The notes below the pieces were generated by a model. That model made no database searches. It saw nothing but the letters and a program-made list of their open reading frames with translations, and had not been told where the DNA came from. Source: Xiphias gladius (lineage: Eukaryota > Chordata > Actinopteri > Istiophoriformes > Xiphiidae). Taken from it: DNA of 64,000 nt. The position numbers were made by a program, and so were the translations under genes. The stretch lies in contig NC_053418.1 of the NCBI RefSeq assembly GCF_016859285.1, forward strand, positions 1,642,001 to 1,706,000. The letters run 5' to 3'. This document shows positions 1-13,084 of the stretch, piece by piece. Each line of letters begins with the position of its first letter. The stretch's first letter is position 1.

Positions 1-248
1 AAACGACACTGTAAAATAAAGTGAGACGAATCTAATATGCTAAAACAATCCAGCTCCCCCAAAACTTGGATTCTTGCTGCTGCCAACTGAATATTTTGTG
101 TGTGTGCTTGTTGTGAAAATTTCTCCTCACGTTCTTTAATGACATCTTTTTATTTTTTTCTCTCCTTCTTTCCTTTATGCAAAGCACTTTGAGGTTTCTT
201 TGTGTGTAAAATGTGCCCCCAGCTCATTGATTCTTGCTCCCACTCCAG

Positions 249-3200
249 GAGTGTCTAAGTCCTTCGTCACATGTGTTCGTTATGATGGCGTCGAGGTGCA
301 CGACATGTACTGCGATGCTCTGACCAGACCGGAGCCGGTCCACGACTTCTGCATTGGCAGAGAATGTCAGCCCAGGTACAGTCCGCTGGAAAAACATTTC
401 CACTCCTGGTTGAAATTATTGGCACACCCGAATTTAGAATATCTTCAGAAATAAATGCAAATGAACCCATTTTGTACCATCGAAATATCTGAATACAATG
501 TCCAAGGTCACTGAACGACAACAAAAAAATTGCTCTCCAATAGTGAAATAAAAAAATAGAGACATAAAAAGTAGACTTGACTGGCACCTTTTGATGAATT
601 TCAATTCCCCAACCAAAATAAGAAACAAATAAGACTCACGTGTGCCTAACTCTCAGTGTTGACATGACCTGAATTAACCAGTGAATGAATGATGGTTTTT
701 ACTGCAGGAGAAGGGGCCGATTGTTTCCAGTTTCTTTTTTTTACAATGGTGAAGACAAGAGAGCTGTCAAAGAGCATCAGAAATGCTATTATCAAAAGAC
801 ATAACAATTCCAAAGGCTGCAAGGCAGTCGCCAAAGATCTTCAAGTCCCAGTTTCAACAGTTCGTAATGTTATCAAGAAGCTTCACAGTCATAAAACGGT
901 TCCCCAGAGAAAGAAAACGCTTCCAGGAATGATGATATCAGAAGATTACCGAGGCATTTTAGAGCAAAATGTGTTACCCAGCGTCAAAAAACTAGTTCTG
1001 AGGCAAAGGTCTTGGGTCTTTCAGCAGGACAACAACCCAAAGCAAACATCCAACTGCACAAAAGAACGGCTGAGAGGAAATGATGGACTGTTTTAAACTG
1101 GCCAGCAATGAGTCCTGAACCTAAATCCCTCTGAAAACCTTTGGAGAGAGCTGAAATCTGCCTTTGCGAAAAAGGATTCCTGCAAACGTAAAAGATCCTG
1201 AACGCACAGCAATGGAAGAAGCTGCAGAAACTACCGGCAGACAGACGCAAGAAGCTTCTAGATGGCGACAAGAAACGTTTAGAGGCCGACACTGTTGCCA
1301 AAGGTTCTGCAACCAAGTGAAGGCTGCCAATAATTGTGTCTGGGTACAGTTTGTGTTTGTATTATTTCACTATTCTTTCAGTTTAGATTCTTTTATTTTC
1401 TTTTGTTCAGTAACCTTGGACATTGTTTTAAAATTATGATGTATTTTATTATACAAAATTGGTTATTTTGCATTTATTTCTGAAGATGTTCTAGATTCTG
1501 TAATTAAAATTCAGGGGAGCCAATTATTTCAACCAGGACTGTAAATGAACCAGAAATGATTCAAACCCCTTAACAGCACATTGCGCGATGTATTTCTGGC
1601 TATTATAAAATCTGACGGTGAACCTGGACAGAACTTTTATCTGAATTGAGATGGAACTAATGTTCAGATGGGAGGCGAGCAGCTGGAGCGAGTGCTCCAG
1701 GACCTGTGGGGAGGGTTTCCAGTTTCGTCAGGTCCGCTGTTGGAAGATGCTCTCGCCGGGCCTGGACAGCTCAGTCTACAGTGACCTGTGCACCATGGCC
1801 GACCTGGAGAGACCCGTGGAGAGACGAGCCTGCAAGAGCCCCGCCTGCGGCCCACAGTGGGAGGTGGCCGAGTGGACGGAGGTATGAGACGCCTGCAGTG
1901 ATTCGCCCCGCTGACAGTAAAACCACAACATGTAAACATGAGGGAGCGAGTAAACAAAGAGAAGGGGTGTGTGTCTCATGTTTACAGTACTTGGGCCTCT
2001 GAATTGTCAAATTTTAGCTTTCCCGCATTCCTCTCTTTTTGTAACTCCCGTAATGAATTGTGCTTTTGTTAACACCAGTTGTTCACCGTTGGATTTTCTC
2101 CTTCGGTTTATTCGGATTTTTGTTGGATTTGATTTTTGAGTAAACCTCCGTCATTCAAAGGGACTTTTTCTTGCATGCAGACATGCGGCCCCTGTCAGGC
2201 CCAGGCTGAGCAGCTGTCTGCTGCAGTCTTGTGGTCTGATTGCGGTCACTGATGGATTCTCTGGAGACACGTAGCACGCGACAAAAAAACCGAGCCGCGA
2301 CTCGGAAAGTTAGGGTTTTTAAAGCACACAAAAACGTCTGAAACGTACAACTCGCTGACACTTGCTTCTTTGTGGCTCGACAGCGTTTACACGGCAACAC
2401 ACTTTTAGTATTTGTGGCACATTTAATATTTTCTTGTTTATTTCAAGATTCACTTGTGTTGTTGGCAAAATATAGAGTAAACGTTTATTATTTTTTATTC
2501 CCGTTAATGAGTCGAGCCTGAACTTTCAACCGGGTAGCACATTAGCACAGAAAACAACAGCTAGGACGCTTGAATTGAGCAGCGTCGTTACTGCAGTCAG
2601 TGAGCTCACTAGCTTGCTGCCAGGGCCACACTGTATTAGATATTAAATATATTAAGACTGAATCAATATCCCCTCGGATTCTTGAGATCTGTTTGTTTTC
2701 TCGTCTTTTCCAGCAAATTCCAGACTCTTTAAAAAGCAAAACTTTACCAAGCGGCTGAAAAAAAGGGCCGAAAATAAGGGAGCAGCTTGACCGCATGTGT
2801 CTTACTCAAGAGCAGCAACTATATCGCACTCTGTGCAAAGTCTGACAGTTTTCCAAAGGAACGTGGCTTTCCAACAGTGACGTCTAATAAGAACCCTGCT
2901 TCGCCTTCAGGCATCTAAAGCTGCTTCGCGACAGCAGCATTTATTTTATTAAAATGTGTTGGTAATAATAAGCTTGATCTGTCCCCGTGTGCCTCTCCCT
3001 GACCCAGTGTCCTGCTAAATGTGGCCGCAAAGCCCAGGTGACCCGCGATGTCCGCTGCTCCGATGAGACCAGACCCTGCGACCCGATGACCAGACCGCCA
3101 AACATCAAAAACTGCACCGGTCCGCCCTGCGAACGCCACTGGACCGTGTCCGAGTGGGGGCCCGTGAGTGCCTTTACTCTCCGTATACACGGCACTGTAG

Positions 3201-6200
3201 GTCGCAGCATGCAAGAGCGACCGTGTTGCGTACTTTATTCCCATTAGCTGCTACCGGGGCACGTTAGCTGCTGCCCTTCTTGCTCTCTTTCTTTCTCTCC
3301 TGCGAAATCACAGACAGTGAAGAAAAAAGTCAGTTACGGATTACTCTCATGACCCGTGTCTGAGTCATTCATTTAAAAATTTTCCTTATATTTTAAACGC
3401 TTTTTCCTCCATCTAATGTTTGAGATTGATAGGGTTGTTAGAAAAAAACAGCTCACCTATCCCAGCTGTCTTTACTCCAGTGAAAAACTCACTGTGCCAC
3501 AGTGTGAATTTATGGTTTTTATTGTGTTGTACAGACAAATGTAGTTTCTGATGTTCCATTCAAAGTCAAAGTCTGGAAACTCTCAGGTCTAATTTACAAC
3601 CGTTGAGGCAAACTTGGAAAAACCGGTCAGAAGCACGAACGGCTGAGACATTTTCCTTGCACACTGTAAAATACAATCCCCAATGCAACAGTTAGGTCAG
3701 TAACATTTTATTATTGTTTAGAAATTTACCAACTGTGAGCACATGCACCTTTGCACTTCTAGTATAATCTGATTTACCAGTTTATTGTGTACAGCTGTGC
3801 AATCTAACAAAACCAATATAACAGCTCTGCAATAAATCAGTGTTTTTATTGAGAGATATTTGTAATATTATGTCCTTCTCCTGTGTGTAAACGAGTTGGA
3901 TAAAACAGCAAAACCCATTAATATGGAGAACTACAGTCCAATACAGCAACACCACTATCTGCATCCTCAAAACTCACCTCTAATAGAATTTATCCATTCA
4001 GATGGGTTTGGACTAATCTGGACTAGTTTTTTTTTTTGGTGTCTGTCTCTGAGATTTCAGCCTCCGCATCAGTGTAATGGAGATGGATGGAATTTAGTTT
4101 GCGGTAACCAGGACATCGACTGAAATTTAAGAGTTATAAGAGCAGAATTTCTCTGAAAAAACCCCCCCAAAAAGCTTTTGGTTTTACCCTAGAAACCACC
4201 ATCAGGAGCAGGCAGATGTGCAGGTGCACCGGGTGTGCCAGCCGACGACCCTAAGACTGAACATCGGTACTAGCGGCAAACGCTGTCGTACCAGTCTGTG
4301 TGATCCATGCAACGTGAGATTTTGCTGTAATTTCTTCTCGAATGCTGCTTTAGCTACAGTAAATGACGGCTCGGATAACGTGTGTTGAAATGAATGTGAT
4401 ACCAGGGGACAGGACTTTATCTGATGTGACCTGATATGACGTTTTTTTTCCCCTTTCCTCCGACGTGGCGTCATGTCCCACGAGGCCATGTCGCGCTTCC
4501 TTTTCATCCAGTGTGATGGGAGGTGACCTCACCTGACGTCGTGTGACTTTAAACGTGACGAGCAGCGTCTGACCCTGAGCTGACCCTATGCTGTGAGTCA
4601 CGCATTTTGACCTTTGACCCTTGTCGTCGCAGTGCTCGGGGTCGTGCGGCCAGGGGAAGATGGTGCGTCACGTGTACTGTAAGGCTCCGGATGGTCGCGT
4701 GGTCCCTGAGAACCAGTGCTCGGCGGAGGACAAGCCGCTGGCCATCCACCCCTGTGGGGAGAGAGACTGTGCCCCACACTGGCTGAGCCAAGACTGGGAG
4801 AGGGTGAGGCCTCATCACCATGCGGAAATCACACTCTTAACGTGTTCATAAGTAATGTTGCAAGGATTCGTTGACTAATTAGTTGATTGACGGAAAATTC
4901 ATTAACAACAGTTTTGATAATTGATGGTCACTTATCAATAACTCAGCTTCTGGGATGTGAATATTTGCTTTTTTTCCTCAGTTTAATGACTCTGTTGATG
5001 AGGTCTCTTTGGGTGTTGCACTGTTGGCCCGAAAAAAGAAGTGATTTTCCAAGATGTCGCCTTTGTCTCTGGCGTTTTCTGACACGTAATGGAAAAAGTG
5101 ATCAACCCGTGTTGAACTAATTGTGATGCAGATTCAAATTGACTGTGAAAAACTCGTGCGCTGTAATAAGACATTCGGTCATCGTGAAGAAGTGGGCTCT
5201 GCCAACCTAAAATTGATGATTCAAATCATATGTCAGAGAGTCGTCCCGCCCCGCGTCGTATTCGGCTCCGTCGGATCATTTCTTCAACTCAGGATAAAAT
5301 CTTAGGCTGCAGGGTTTTGAAATCCAGTCCCCGTCTCAAGAAATGTCTCAAAAAACATCTAAGTATTGGATAGAACATTTTTTTCCTCATTTTTCCGAGC
5401 ACACTGTGCCTACCCTGATTAAAACATTTCTGTACCTTCCAGGCAGATTTTTGTTTTGTTTAATTTCAGTGCCCCATAAAAATCCACGGGCAGATAGTTG
5501 AGACTTCCATCCCGGTGAACGGCTTATTTTCTTTCAATTTGATAAATCTGCATTACGGCAGCAGAGTAGTGGAGCTGAGAGCGGGAAACCTTTCTCCCGT
5601 GGTTTATTCGGGTGACTGTGGGAAGGTGGTAAACGCTTTAGCCGCCGTGGCGCCGAAAACAAAATGCTCTTCCTAAGGGCTCATGTTTTTAGTTCAGTCA
5701 CCTGCTCAAGGATGAATCAATATGACATTTAAAACCAAATAAATAACTGTTACAAATCAGCAAGAAAGAAAACTCTGAGAACCCATTGTTGACGAGTTGT
5801 GGTCCAGAACATACACGTATAGCTCCAGTTGCTCGGCGAGGAATCCACGAATTCACGTACGGATGCCAGTAACCTCGTTTCTCCGTCTCTAGTGCAACAC
5901 AACCTGCGGTCGCGGCGTGAAGCGGAGGATCGTCCTGTGCGTCAGCATCAGTGTAGGAAAGTTCCAGATCGTTGATGACGAAGCGTGCGGAGGCAGCGAG
6001 AAGCCTGAGGAGGAAAACACCTGCTTTGAGAGGCCGTGCTTCAAATGGTACACCACCCCCTGGTCTGAGGTGAGGTCAACACAGTACACGCGCTTCACCT
6101 TTCTACCTCCGGTATGGAGAGAGGACTGACGAAACCCATTACAGTGAGGACAAGTCACAGGTGCTCAACACACTAACGCCCGGCACCTTTAGTCTCGAAA

Positions 6201-8212
6201 ACTTTTTTATCTTGCTCCTACGTTAAGCACAGCGGCTGTAGTCGGCTTAGACTCGCACCAGTTACAGTTCAGCCCACTGGGATCCAGGTAAACGAAGGAA
6301 AACCTCTGCAACCAACCGCAGGCTGTAGATTCACGCTGGACCAGGTCCTCATCCCGAAGACTGGAACTGTGCTCACTTGTGCCAGTGTGTGTGTGTTGGG
6401 ACCAGAGATACATAGTTGGAGCAAAAGTGGCGTTTTATCTTACTGAATGGTAAAGCAAAAATAAAACTTAAGATTGTGCCCTCTTTTCATCCAAGACATA
6501 ATAAATTAGGCAAATATGATACAGAAATGTTTGCAAATTTGCCGAAAGAAGAAGAAGAAGAAGAAGAAGAAGAAGACGACGAGGTGTGTATAATGACAAC
6601 AAGGAGACACCATCGTTTTAATCTTTTAAATCAGAAAACGGAGAAAAACATCAAACTTTTCAGTATGATATGAAATAGTTTTCAAAGACATTCAGTACCA
6701 GTCACACCGCTGCACAGTGGGGTCACGTTTGACGGGCAGATGATATTGATCAGTGTTTTTGGTCACTATCAGTCTTTACTGTCATCAGTAGGTAGAGGAA
6801 AACCTCATTTGCTCTCAGTTTAACATGTCAGTTACTCGTAAGTAAAATGAAAAGCACAAACAAATTCTGTTTATGCCAGTTCATATTAGAAAAAGATTCT
6901 TCCTGGATCCAGTTTTATTCCCTCGTCCTAGTAAGTTTGCATACGTGTCTCTTTATTTTATTCCGTCTGAATGTGGGACGGACGAAATGTCTCTGCACCA
7001 GTAGGACCACAAAGCGCGCGGTGTGTAACAACTGTGTTTCTGGTCCTGCGTGTCCCCAGTGCACTAAGACGTGCGGTGTGGGCGTGCGGATGAGGGACGT
7101 GAAGTGTTACCAGGGCAGAGAGCTGGTCCGGGGCTGTGACCCCCTCACCAAACCCGTGGCCAAACAGACCTGCACCCTGCAGGCCTGTCCCACTGAGCCG
7201 CCAGGTAACAACTCAGGAGACCTGCTGTTCTGCTCCCACAAGCTTCCACACACGCACAAACACGCACACAGCATTTATTCCATTGTGCTGTCATCTGTTT
7301 TAGGGAACAAAATCTACCTGATCATTAAAAAAAAACAATCCAGCTCAAACAATCTTTGCGACCTGACACACAGTCTGTCTCTGTGTCAGTCTCGTGTGGT
7401 TAACAGTGGTTTGGTTGGCCGACATGTTGCCCCAGAAGTACCTCTCTGTGCATTTAGCAGCGGTAGCTAATCCAGGTGGCTTACTTCCCTTTGGACTCGC
7501 GGTTTATGAAAAATTAAGGTTTGGGAGAGCTTCAGGAGACTTGCGCTGCCTGCCACGACATACATTGTTTTGCCAGTTTCCCGAATCTGAGCTATTATTA
7601 AATCAAATCTCTGTTTGCATGGTTTGAAGGATAGGTCTGTATACACAATCTCCTGGAGAGGAACTGGTGCTATGATGTTACTCTCCATGTCTATCCGTGG
7701 CATTGCTGGAGGACTCCACTGATTTATTATTGGATTAAAATGAAAAGCCCGACAGTATAGTTTGACATTTGGAATTGGAAGGCCCCCAGCTTCTTTTGAG
7801 CTCTGAAGATGGACTTATTTAATTCTTGATCTCGTTCCTTTCCATGCATATATGTGAAATTATGCGATGGAGTTTCTGCCATTGCATAATTTGGTTTCTT
7901 TTGCTAAATTAAATAAGGGTTTCGTAAAAAGCCATATTTACATTTGGAAAAGCGAGCTACCGGTAAAGGGATTGTTCTGGTATCACAGAGAGCCCCGGGC
8001 CACCTTAACCGGGTTCTGGGTTCAGAGTGAATTGTTTCGAGGTTGCCAGCGCCATGACTGACTCTGATTCTGATCGTGTCCCAGATGAGAGCTGCCAGGA
8101 TCGTCCCTCCACCAACTGCCTGCTGGCTCTTAAGGTGAACCTGTGCAGCCACTGGTACTACAGCAAGGCCTGCTGCCACTCCTGCCGCGCCGTGCGACCT
8201 CCACCCTCCTAG
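249..8212 (+). CDS. adamtsl2: ADAMTS-like protein 2, C-terminal part (TSP1 repeats and PLAC domain), 5'-partial
   Basis: Seven coding exons can be placed with AG/GT borders and continuous phase: 249-375, 1668-1881, 3008-3163, 4633-4803, 5893-6069, 7060-7204 and 8085-8212 (stop TAG 8210-8212). They encode 371 complete residues. Exon 1 holds the second half of a thrombospondin type 1 repeat; exons 2-6 hold five more, with [20 protein letters not shown] and CTKTCGVG motifs and the usual six-cysteine spacing. Repeats straddle the exon borders, so the Trp-rich start of each lies at the end of the previous exon. The last exon is a PLAC domain ([20 protein letters not shown]). No metalloprotease can be seen, and the upstream exons lie outside the window. 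Family knowledge: ADAMTSL2 is a secreted glycoprotein that binds fibrillin and LTBP1 and modulates TGF-beta. The choice of ADAMTSL2 over THSD4 or ADAMTSL4 rests mainly on the neighbouring fam163b, as in human 9q34.2. Confidence 0.85.
377..1543 (+). mobile_element. Tc1-like DNA transposon, internally deleted, inserted in adamtsl2 intron
   Basis: Long imperfect terminal inverted repeats of about 200 bp (379 to about 572, and about 1345 to 1541) share blocks such as CTTCAGAAATAAATGCAAA and ACAATGTCCAAGG. The right end closes with CCAGGACTG followed by TA. The left end starts TA-CAGTCC and carries about 22 extra bases before TGGTTGAAA resumes. Between the arms, 739 to about 905 encodes the N-terminal paired-like helix-turn-helix of a Tc1 transposase ([18 protein letters not shown]). 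About 930-1180 encodes the C-terminal catalytic part ([10 protein letters not shown] with the second Asp; [12 protein letters not shown] with the Glu, after an in-frame stop at 1094-1096). The middle third, with the first catalytic Asp, is missing, so this is a dead copy. TA duplications at 377-378 and 1542-1543 mark the target site. Confidence 0.85.
1882..3007 (+). other. adamtsl2 intron, no other feature seen
   Basis: This stretch joins the exon ending at 1881 (donor GTATGA) to the exon starting at 3008 (acceptor CCCAG). Short open frames inside it show no family motif. No transposon end or tandem repeat was recognised. Confidence 0.6.
6546..6580 (+). repeat. (GAA)n microsatellite in adamtsl2 intron
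   Basis: About ten GAA units run before GACGACGAGG. In one frame they encode a run of Glu, which gives a spurious acidic open frame (6416-6673). The repeat lies between the exons ending at 6069 and starting at 7060. Confidence 0.85.
7467..7960 (-). mobile_element. LINE fragment (probable L1/Tx1-type ORF2 C-terminal region), antisense
   Basis: Read on the minus strand, about 7830 to 7467 gives a broken open frame resembling the region after the reverse transcriptase domain of L1-like fish LINEs: a GG-LP-PN-type segment (around 7790), then a Trp-rich stretch, then a frame starting [19 protein letters not shown] at 7703. Frameshifts interrupt it and no complete RT motif (F/YADD) is present, so it is a 5'-truncated relic. 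It lies antisense in the last adamtsl2 intron, about 125 bp before the PLAC exon. The LINE class is inferred from general look, not from a library search. Confidence 0.45.
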
Positions 8213-8544
8213 TCCAGGACACCGCAGCCTCTCTCCACCCCGACTCTAACTCCAGCATGAGGAAATACATGGGTATGTTTACTTGTACAGCAGTTACTGT
8301 GAATAACGAGAGGAAGCTAAAGAGTTGGAAGCTCTTATCCGTTTTTACGGAGCAGAACTTCCTCCAATAACTTGGATTTATGTTGGTCCATTTGTCAGCT
8401 GGATAGTTTAAATGATCTAAAATGAAATCTGCTCGTCTCAACGGACGCCAAAATGTTAAGCGGCCAATGACGACGTGCCAGACTTTTTTACAGTCACAGT
8501 CACACTGTGTGATTTGAGAAGACAGGTGGATTGTTTAGCTTTAA

Positions 8545-8905
8545 AGAGCCTGCACAGCCACACAGGTGTTTCCAGTTTTTCTGGCTGATTAGACCTCTGC
8601 CCGGGTCCAAACTGGATGGACGTATCGTTACTGAATTCAAAGTACTAGAGTGACCCAGGTGTAAGTTTCTACTGAAGAAGTAGTCCCTGTGAAAACTCTT
8701 CGCAGTGTGTTCTTGGGGGGGATCTAGGCAGAATATCTGGGCGACAGATATCTCTAAGCCTCGACAGTAAAACCAAAACTACCTGACCGGGTAGATACCA
8801 CTTGACGAGAGATCTACCCGGATGTCTATCAAGCACGCTGACACAGTCCTGGGTAAAGGTGTAGTCAGTCAAAATAAGTGAAAACACCTGTGAGGCTGTG
8901 GGGAC
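8545..8905. mobile_element. MITE-like element, copy 1 of a family with CACACAGGTGTTT ends
   Basis: The left end carries CTGCACAGCCACACAGGTGTTTCCAG and the right end, on the opposite strand, CCCACAGCCTCACAGGTGTTTTCAC, giving imperfect terminal inverted repeats about 360 bp apart. The segment after the left end (GGCTGATTAGACC) recurs near 14630 and 42380. No protein is encoded, so it looks like a non-autonomous DNA transposon. The superfamily is not recognised. Confidence 0.5.
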
Positions 8906-10907
8906 TTTACTATTGTGCCTGTAAACATACCCAGTGGAAAAAAAAAAAAAAAAGGGCAGAGATGGGATGAAGCCGACTGTCTCTGTGTTTAAGAAACATG
9001 AAATCACCTGCAGAAAGTTTTCGGCGCGAGACCAGCCAGGGACTGAACTGACGAGGTGGCATCACCTCAGTCGTAGGCTGAGAGAGAGAGAGAAGGAAAA
9101 ATAAAAAAAAACAAACCAACAGGTCGCATGGAGGAGAAAAAAATATCAAAAGTCAGACAGGTTTGACAACGGAATGGAATGCTTTACTTTGAAAGTTAGT
9201 CAGTTCCAAGGAAGTTTCCTGAAAACTGCGTAATTTGGTACAAATTAAAGGAAAAATAGGAATGTCCTGAGAAGAAAAGCTCAATCTAAAAGCACGTAAA
9301 TATTCAATAACGCTTTATTTTACAGGTCTGTAATTTCCAAATCATTTTTTGAAAGTTTTATGTTGGAAAAACAGAGAAAAATTCGGAGCCTTGTTTAGTC
9401 AGTTGAATCAGTCGAGTCGAGTTTATTACTGACTTCCAGATGAATTTCCATGAAATAAATTTCTCCCTCTAAACTCAGTCTTTCAGGATCGGAAACTTTA
9501 CCCTTCATTTGCGCTGAATCGGACGTATGTTTGCAGACGCGGAAGACATTTTGCACGTGTAGCTCACCCGCTGTCCTCTGAGTAAAAGTCTCACGGCTGT
9601 ACCAGCTTAGCGTTTAGAAAGAGCTGAAAGTGTGGCGACTGATCTGCCCCGGTTTTACCCGTAAATTAGCGTTGAATGATACGGTTCTTTCCGGGAAACT
9701 TCTTGGGAGATCATTTGGAAAGAAAACCCGTGAAAATAAAGCGTTAGCCAATATTCATTCATGATTCATTTATTATTAGTAACTCTATTCCAGCTGAAGG
9801 TATATTTCACATTTTTGTCCGTTCAGCGGACGCAATGTGAGCTGACTCAAAGACTGTCTCGGTTTCGCTATCAGTTAATTGAAACTGATTAACTGGTCGT
9901 GTGCCAACTGAACACTTGTCTTTATTTCCCTATACTTGGTACCAAATTACAACGTCCCTTCCAGGAAATCATTAGCATAAGAAAATGACACACCCACAGC
10001 ATGAAGCGTCGCTGAGGAGGCTTCATTGGTTGGTTCAGATAAGAAAATGTTTCTCCTTGTCACAAGACATATTTTCTGTCCATTCCCAAAATTGGAAATC
10101 TTGGACCTGTCTCATTCTCAGCCATCAGTCTTTCCTGTTACTGTTCAGCTGCCACACCCTCCCCAAAAGAAAAAAATCACGATCAGATAATCACATCTCA
10201 ACCATAAACCCTGTTTGTAACAGGTCATGCCGACTATTTATCACTCGAGTGTTCCAGTTCTGACAGAAAATCTTCCTCTAACAACACGTGGGGTTGGAGA
10301 CAAAGCGGAGTCACCAGTCGAACGGTCCCACGGACCTGCATCGTCAGCAGCTTTCTCTAGTTGTGGTCATCGCTGCAGTGAAAAGATCTGTTAAATTATT
10401 TCTCAACTGAATATACTGCATGGCTAGAATATTTAATACAGATACTGTTCATGAAATCTTATTTAATTGTGTTTCAGTTTGGTGTCTGGCATGGCCCAAC
10501 AGGAAGTAAAACACGTATATTTCCATTCCACCCCCTGTCGTTTGGCGCCGTGCCGGCACGCCTGCAGGATATGGAAGCATATTTATTAGTCATAGCACAT
10601 TTTCATATATCGTGACGCTCCTGATGCCAGCCGATGGTTATTCGTCGGTTCAACTGATGCCAGTTCTGGTCTGTGTGTGTGACAGAGCAGGAGGAGGAGG
10701 GGAGAGTTAATACAAACACAGACAGAGAGAATCCTGACACTTGAAGTATGGTTGAAATGTATTCAGACGTGTACATGTATGTCTCATTTTTAACTATTGT
10801 GTACTGTGTTTTTATATAACTGATACCTCTTTGTACAAAACGTAAGTATGGAGATTGTGTACTGTTGATACTAAACTGAAAAGCTAATGGTACTGACTTG
10901 TATTTCA

Positions 10908-10913
10908 ATTAAA
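10908..10913 (+). terminator. Possible polyadenylation signal (ATTAAA) for adamtsl2
   Basis: An ATTAAA hexamer follows an AT-rich stretch and precedes a T/G-rich segment (TTGTCGTCTTTGTCG). It would give a 3' UTR of about 2.7 kb, which is long. An earlier AATAAA at 9735-9740 is an alternative. Confidence 0.25.
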
Positions 10914-13084
10914 TAACAGTTCAAATGAACGTACTTGTCGTCTTTGTCGTTTTTATACGGACTGACATATGTATTCGGCGAAGGGTGACCGAGCACGTTT
11001 GGCGAGAACACCGTGAATGCTAAAAACGATCCGCGGTTGGAAACAGGGTTGGGAACTCCTGCTCTCTCCTGCCCCGTCGGCAGCTCGAGTGCCTTGCTCG
11101 GAGGAGCCTTGACAGTAGCTGCCGAGGTGGAGGACGGCGTCGGGATTTGAATCTCTTTGTCCAGGGAGGAAGGAGTGAGGAAAAAAAAACGCTAAGAGAG
11201 AAAAAAAAACGTAAAAAATATGAAACAGAAAAAGAGGAAAACGCAAAAGGCATCTAAACCCATTTCAAATCATTTTTAAAGATTAATTTGTTCCGGGGGC
11301 CTGTTGTGCCTTTATTTGATGGAAGACAGTAGAGAGAGAACAGGGAATATGGAAAGAAAGAAAGAGAGAGAGAGAGATGAGGATTCACATGCAACAAAGT
11401 TCCCTGTCCGGACATGAACCGGGGACATGGCGCCCCGAACCCCGGGCCACCAGGAATCCCCCTCGATCACAGCATCTCGTTAAAAAATTCAGTTGCAGTA
11501 AAACAGCTGCAGTTTCAGTTGCCCATGACTTATATTCAAAAGCATTGAAAGCGACATTTACCTGCAGGTTTTCTGTATTTCATTCTTAGCAGAAGGAGCT
11601 GTGTGGCTAAAAGCTCTTTAACCAAAACTGCTCCACGGATTCAAACCGGCCCCCTTACTGGAATGACCCCATTTTAGAAACAGCGGAGGAATGTTAGTGT
11701 CTCAGATGAGTTGTTTGGGGGAATGATTGCAGTTTTGTCTTCTACGAGCTGCTGTTTGTTACAGTTGGAGGTTGGTAATTGTGGTGGTGCATCGCAGCTC
11801 TGACTGCACAGAAAACACTGAGACGACGCTGTTACGTCTCCTCCTGCAGGAATCTCTTCTCTCCTCTGACCTAAATAAGTCGACTTGTCCGGTTTAATGA
11901 GGGTCAAAACAAAACCGAACCCGACCCAATCCGGAGTCAACGCTCTGTGTCTGCTCCTCCGGATCAGTTTTCTCCCCGAGGACATCACACGGACACCAAA
12001 CAGTTTGTCATCGTTTTGTTAACAGTTTGATGGAAGTCAGGTTCACACACAGAGCGGTGACCGTAGCGGCAGCGGTTGACGCCCCCTGCTGGTCGGTGCC
12101 ACAGCATCAGATCTCTCATGAAATGAGGATGATAGAAACACGTCAACTATGGAAGCAGAGCAGATGCAAATGCAGCTGTTTCAGTCTTCTCTAAAAACAA
12201 AAAGGTGCAGAACCTGCAAATTATCTTCTAATGCAAAGACCTCTTTTCCCTCAGTAGAGACTCCCAGGATGCCTTTCCTCAGTGGCTCAATGCAAAGTTC
12301 AACCCCAACTGTGGCTGTAAGACAAATCTCTATCATCTACAACCTAAAACATTTCATTTGTGGCACTGGTTGTTGACAGTACTTTGCCTGGTTAGGCTCA
12401 GTTCAGGGCAAACAGAATCTTTTTCTCCAGTGGCAGCCGGAGGTAAGGTGAGGAAGTTTATAAAGCTGGTGTCTTAACAGGCAGTACATTTCATATTAGG
12501 TGGATGGAAATAATTAGACGTGTTAATGATAATAAAAGATAAATAAAAACAAGATGATCTTCCACCACAAGTGTGGCAGAAACCGGAGCTTCAGAATCTC
12601 TGGGTAAAGCAGAAGAAAGGTTACGACACACGCGGTTTAATCCCGTCTGGTTTCCATAAAACCGTTGGAAGCAGCCCCTGTGGTGACCCCTGTCGTTATA
12701 CATGGTGGATGTGAATCAGCCGTTGAATGCAGCCCTGCCCTTTGCGAGGTAATGGAAGGAAGGAGGATCAACAGTCTGGAAACTGCAGAACTTATTTTTG
12801 AAGTTCTGCCCTGTATGCAGCCTGTGCAGGGGAGTACAGAATAAAATCCTTTTGTGGTGTCCTCGTTTTCAGGCTGCGTCGTCGAGCTTTCTGGAGGCAG
12901 GCAGACCCGACCTGGCACTGGTTTACTTTGACCTCCCAGCCCCTCTTAATTACCTATGTGGACTACATGTAGTCTGGTTGTCACACAGGCGAACTTTGAT
13001 GCAGCAACCGAAAGCCGGAGGGAGCGTCAGGCTCGGAAAAATACTGTATTTAAACGCTGATGCAGAGGGGGTTTTATTTGTTTG

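Noticed and set aside
6416-6673. Acidic 85-codon frame
   Set aside because: It is produced by the (GAA)n microsatellite inside an adamtsl2 intron.
249-8212. Identification as THSD4 (ADAMTSL6) or ADAMTSL4 instead of ADAMTSL2
   Set aside because: The TSP1-PLAC layout alone does not separate them, but the fam163b neighbour matches the human ADAMTSL2-FAM163B pair.
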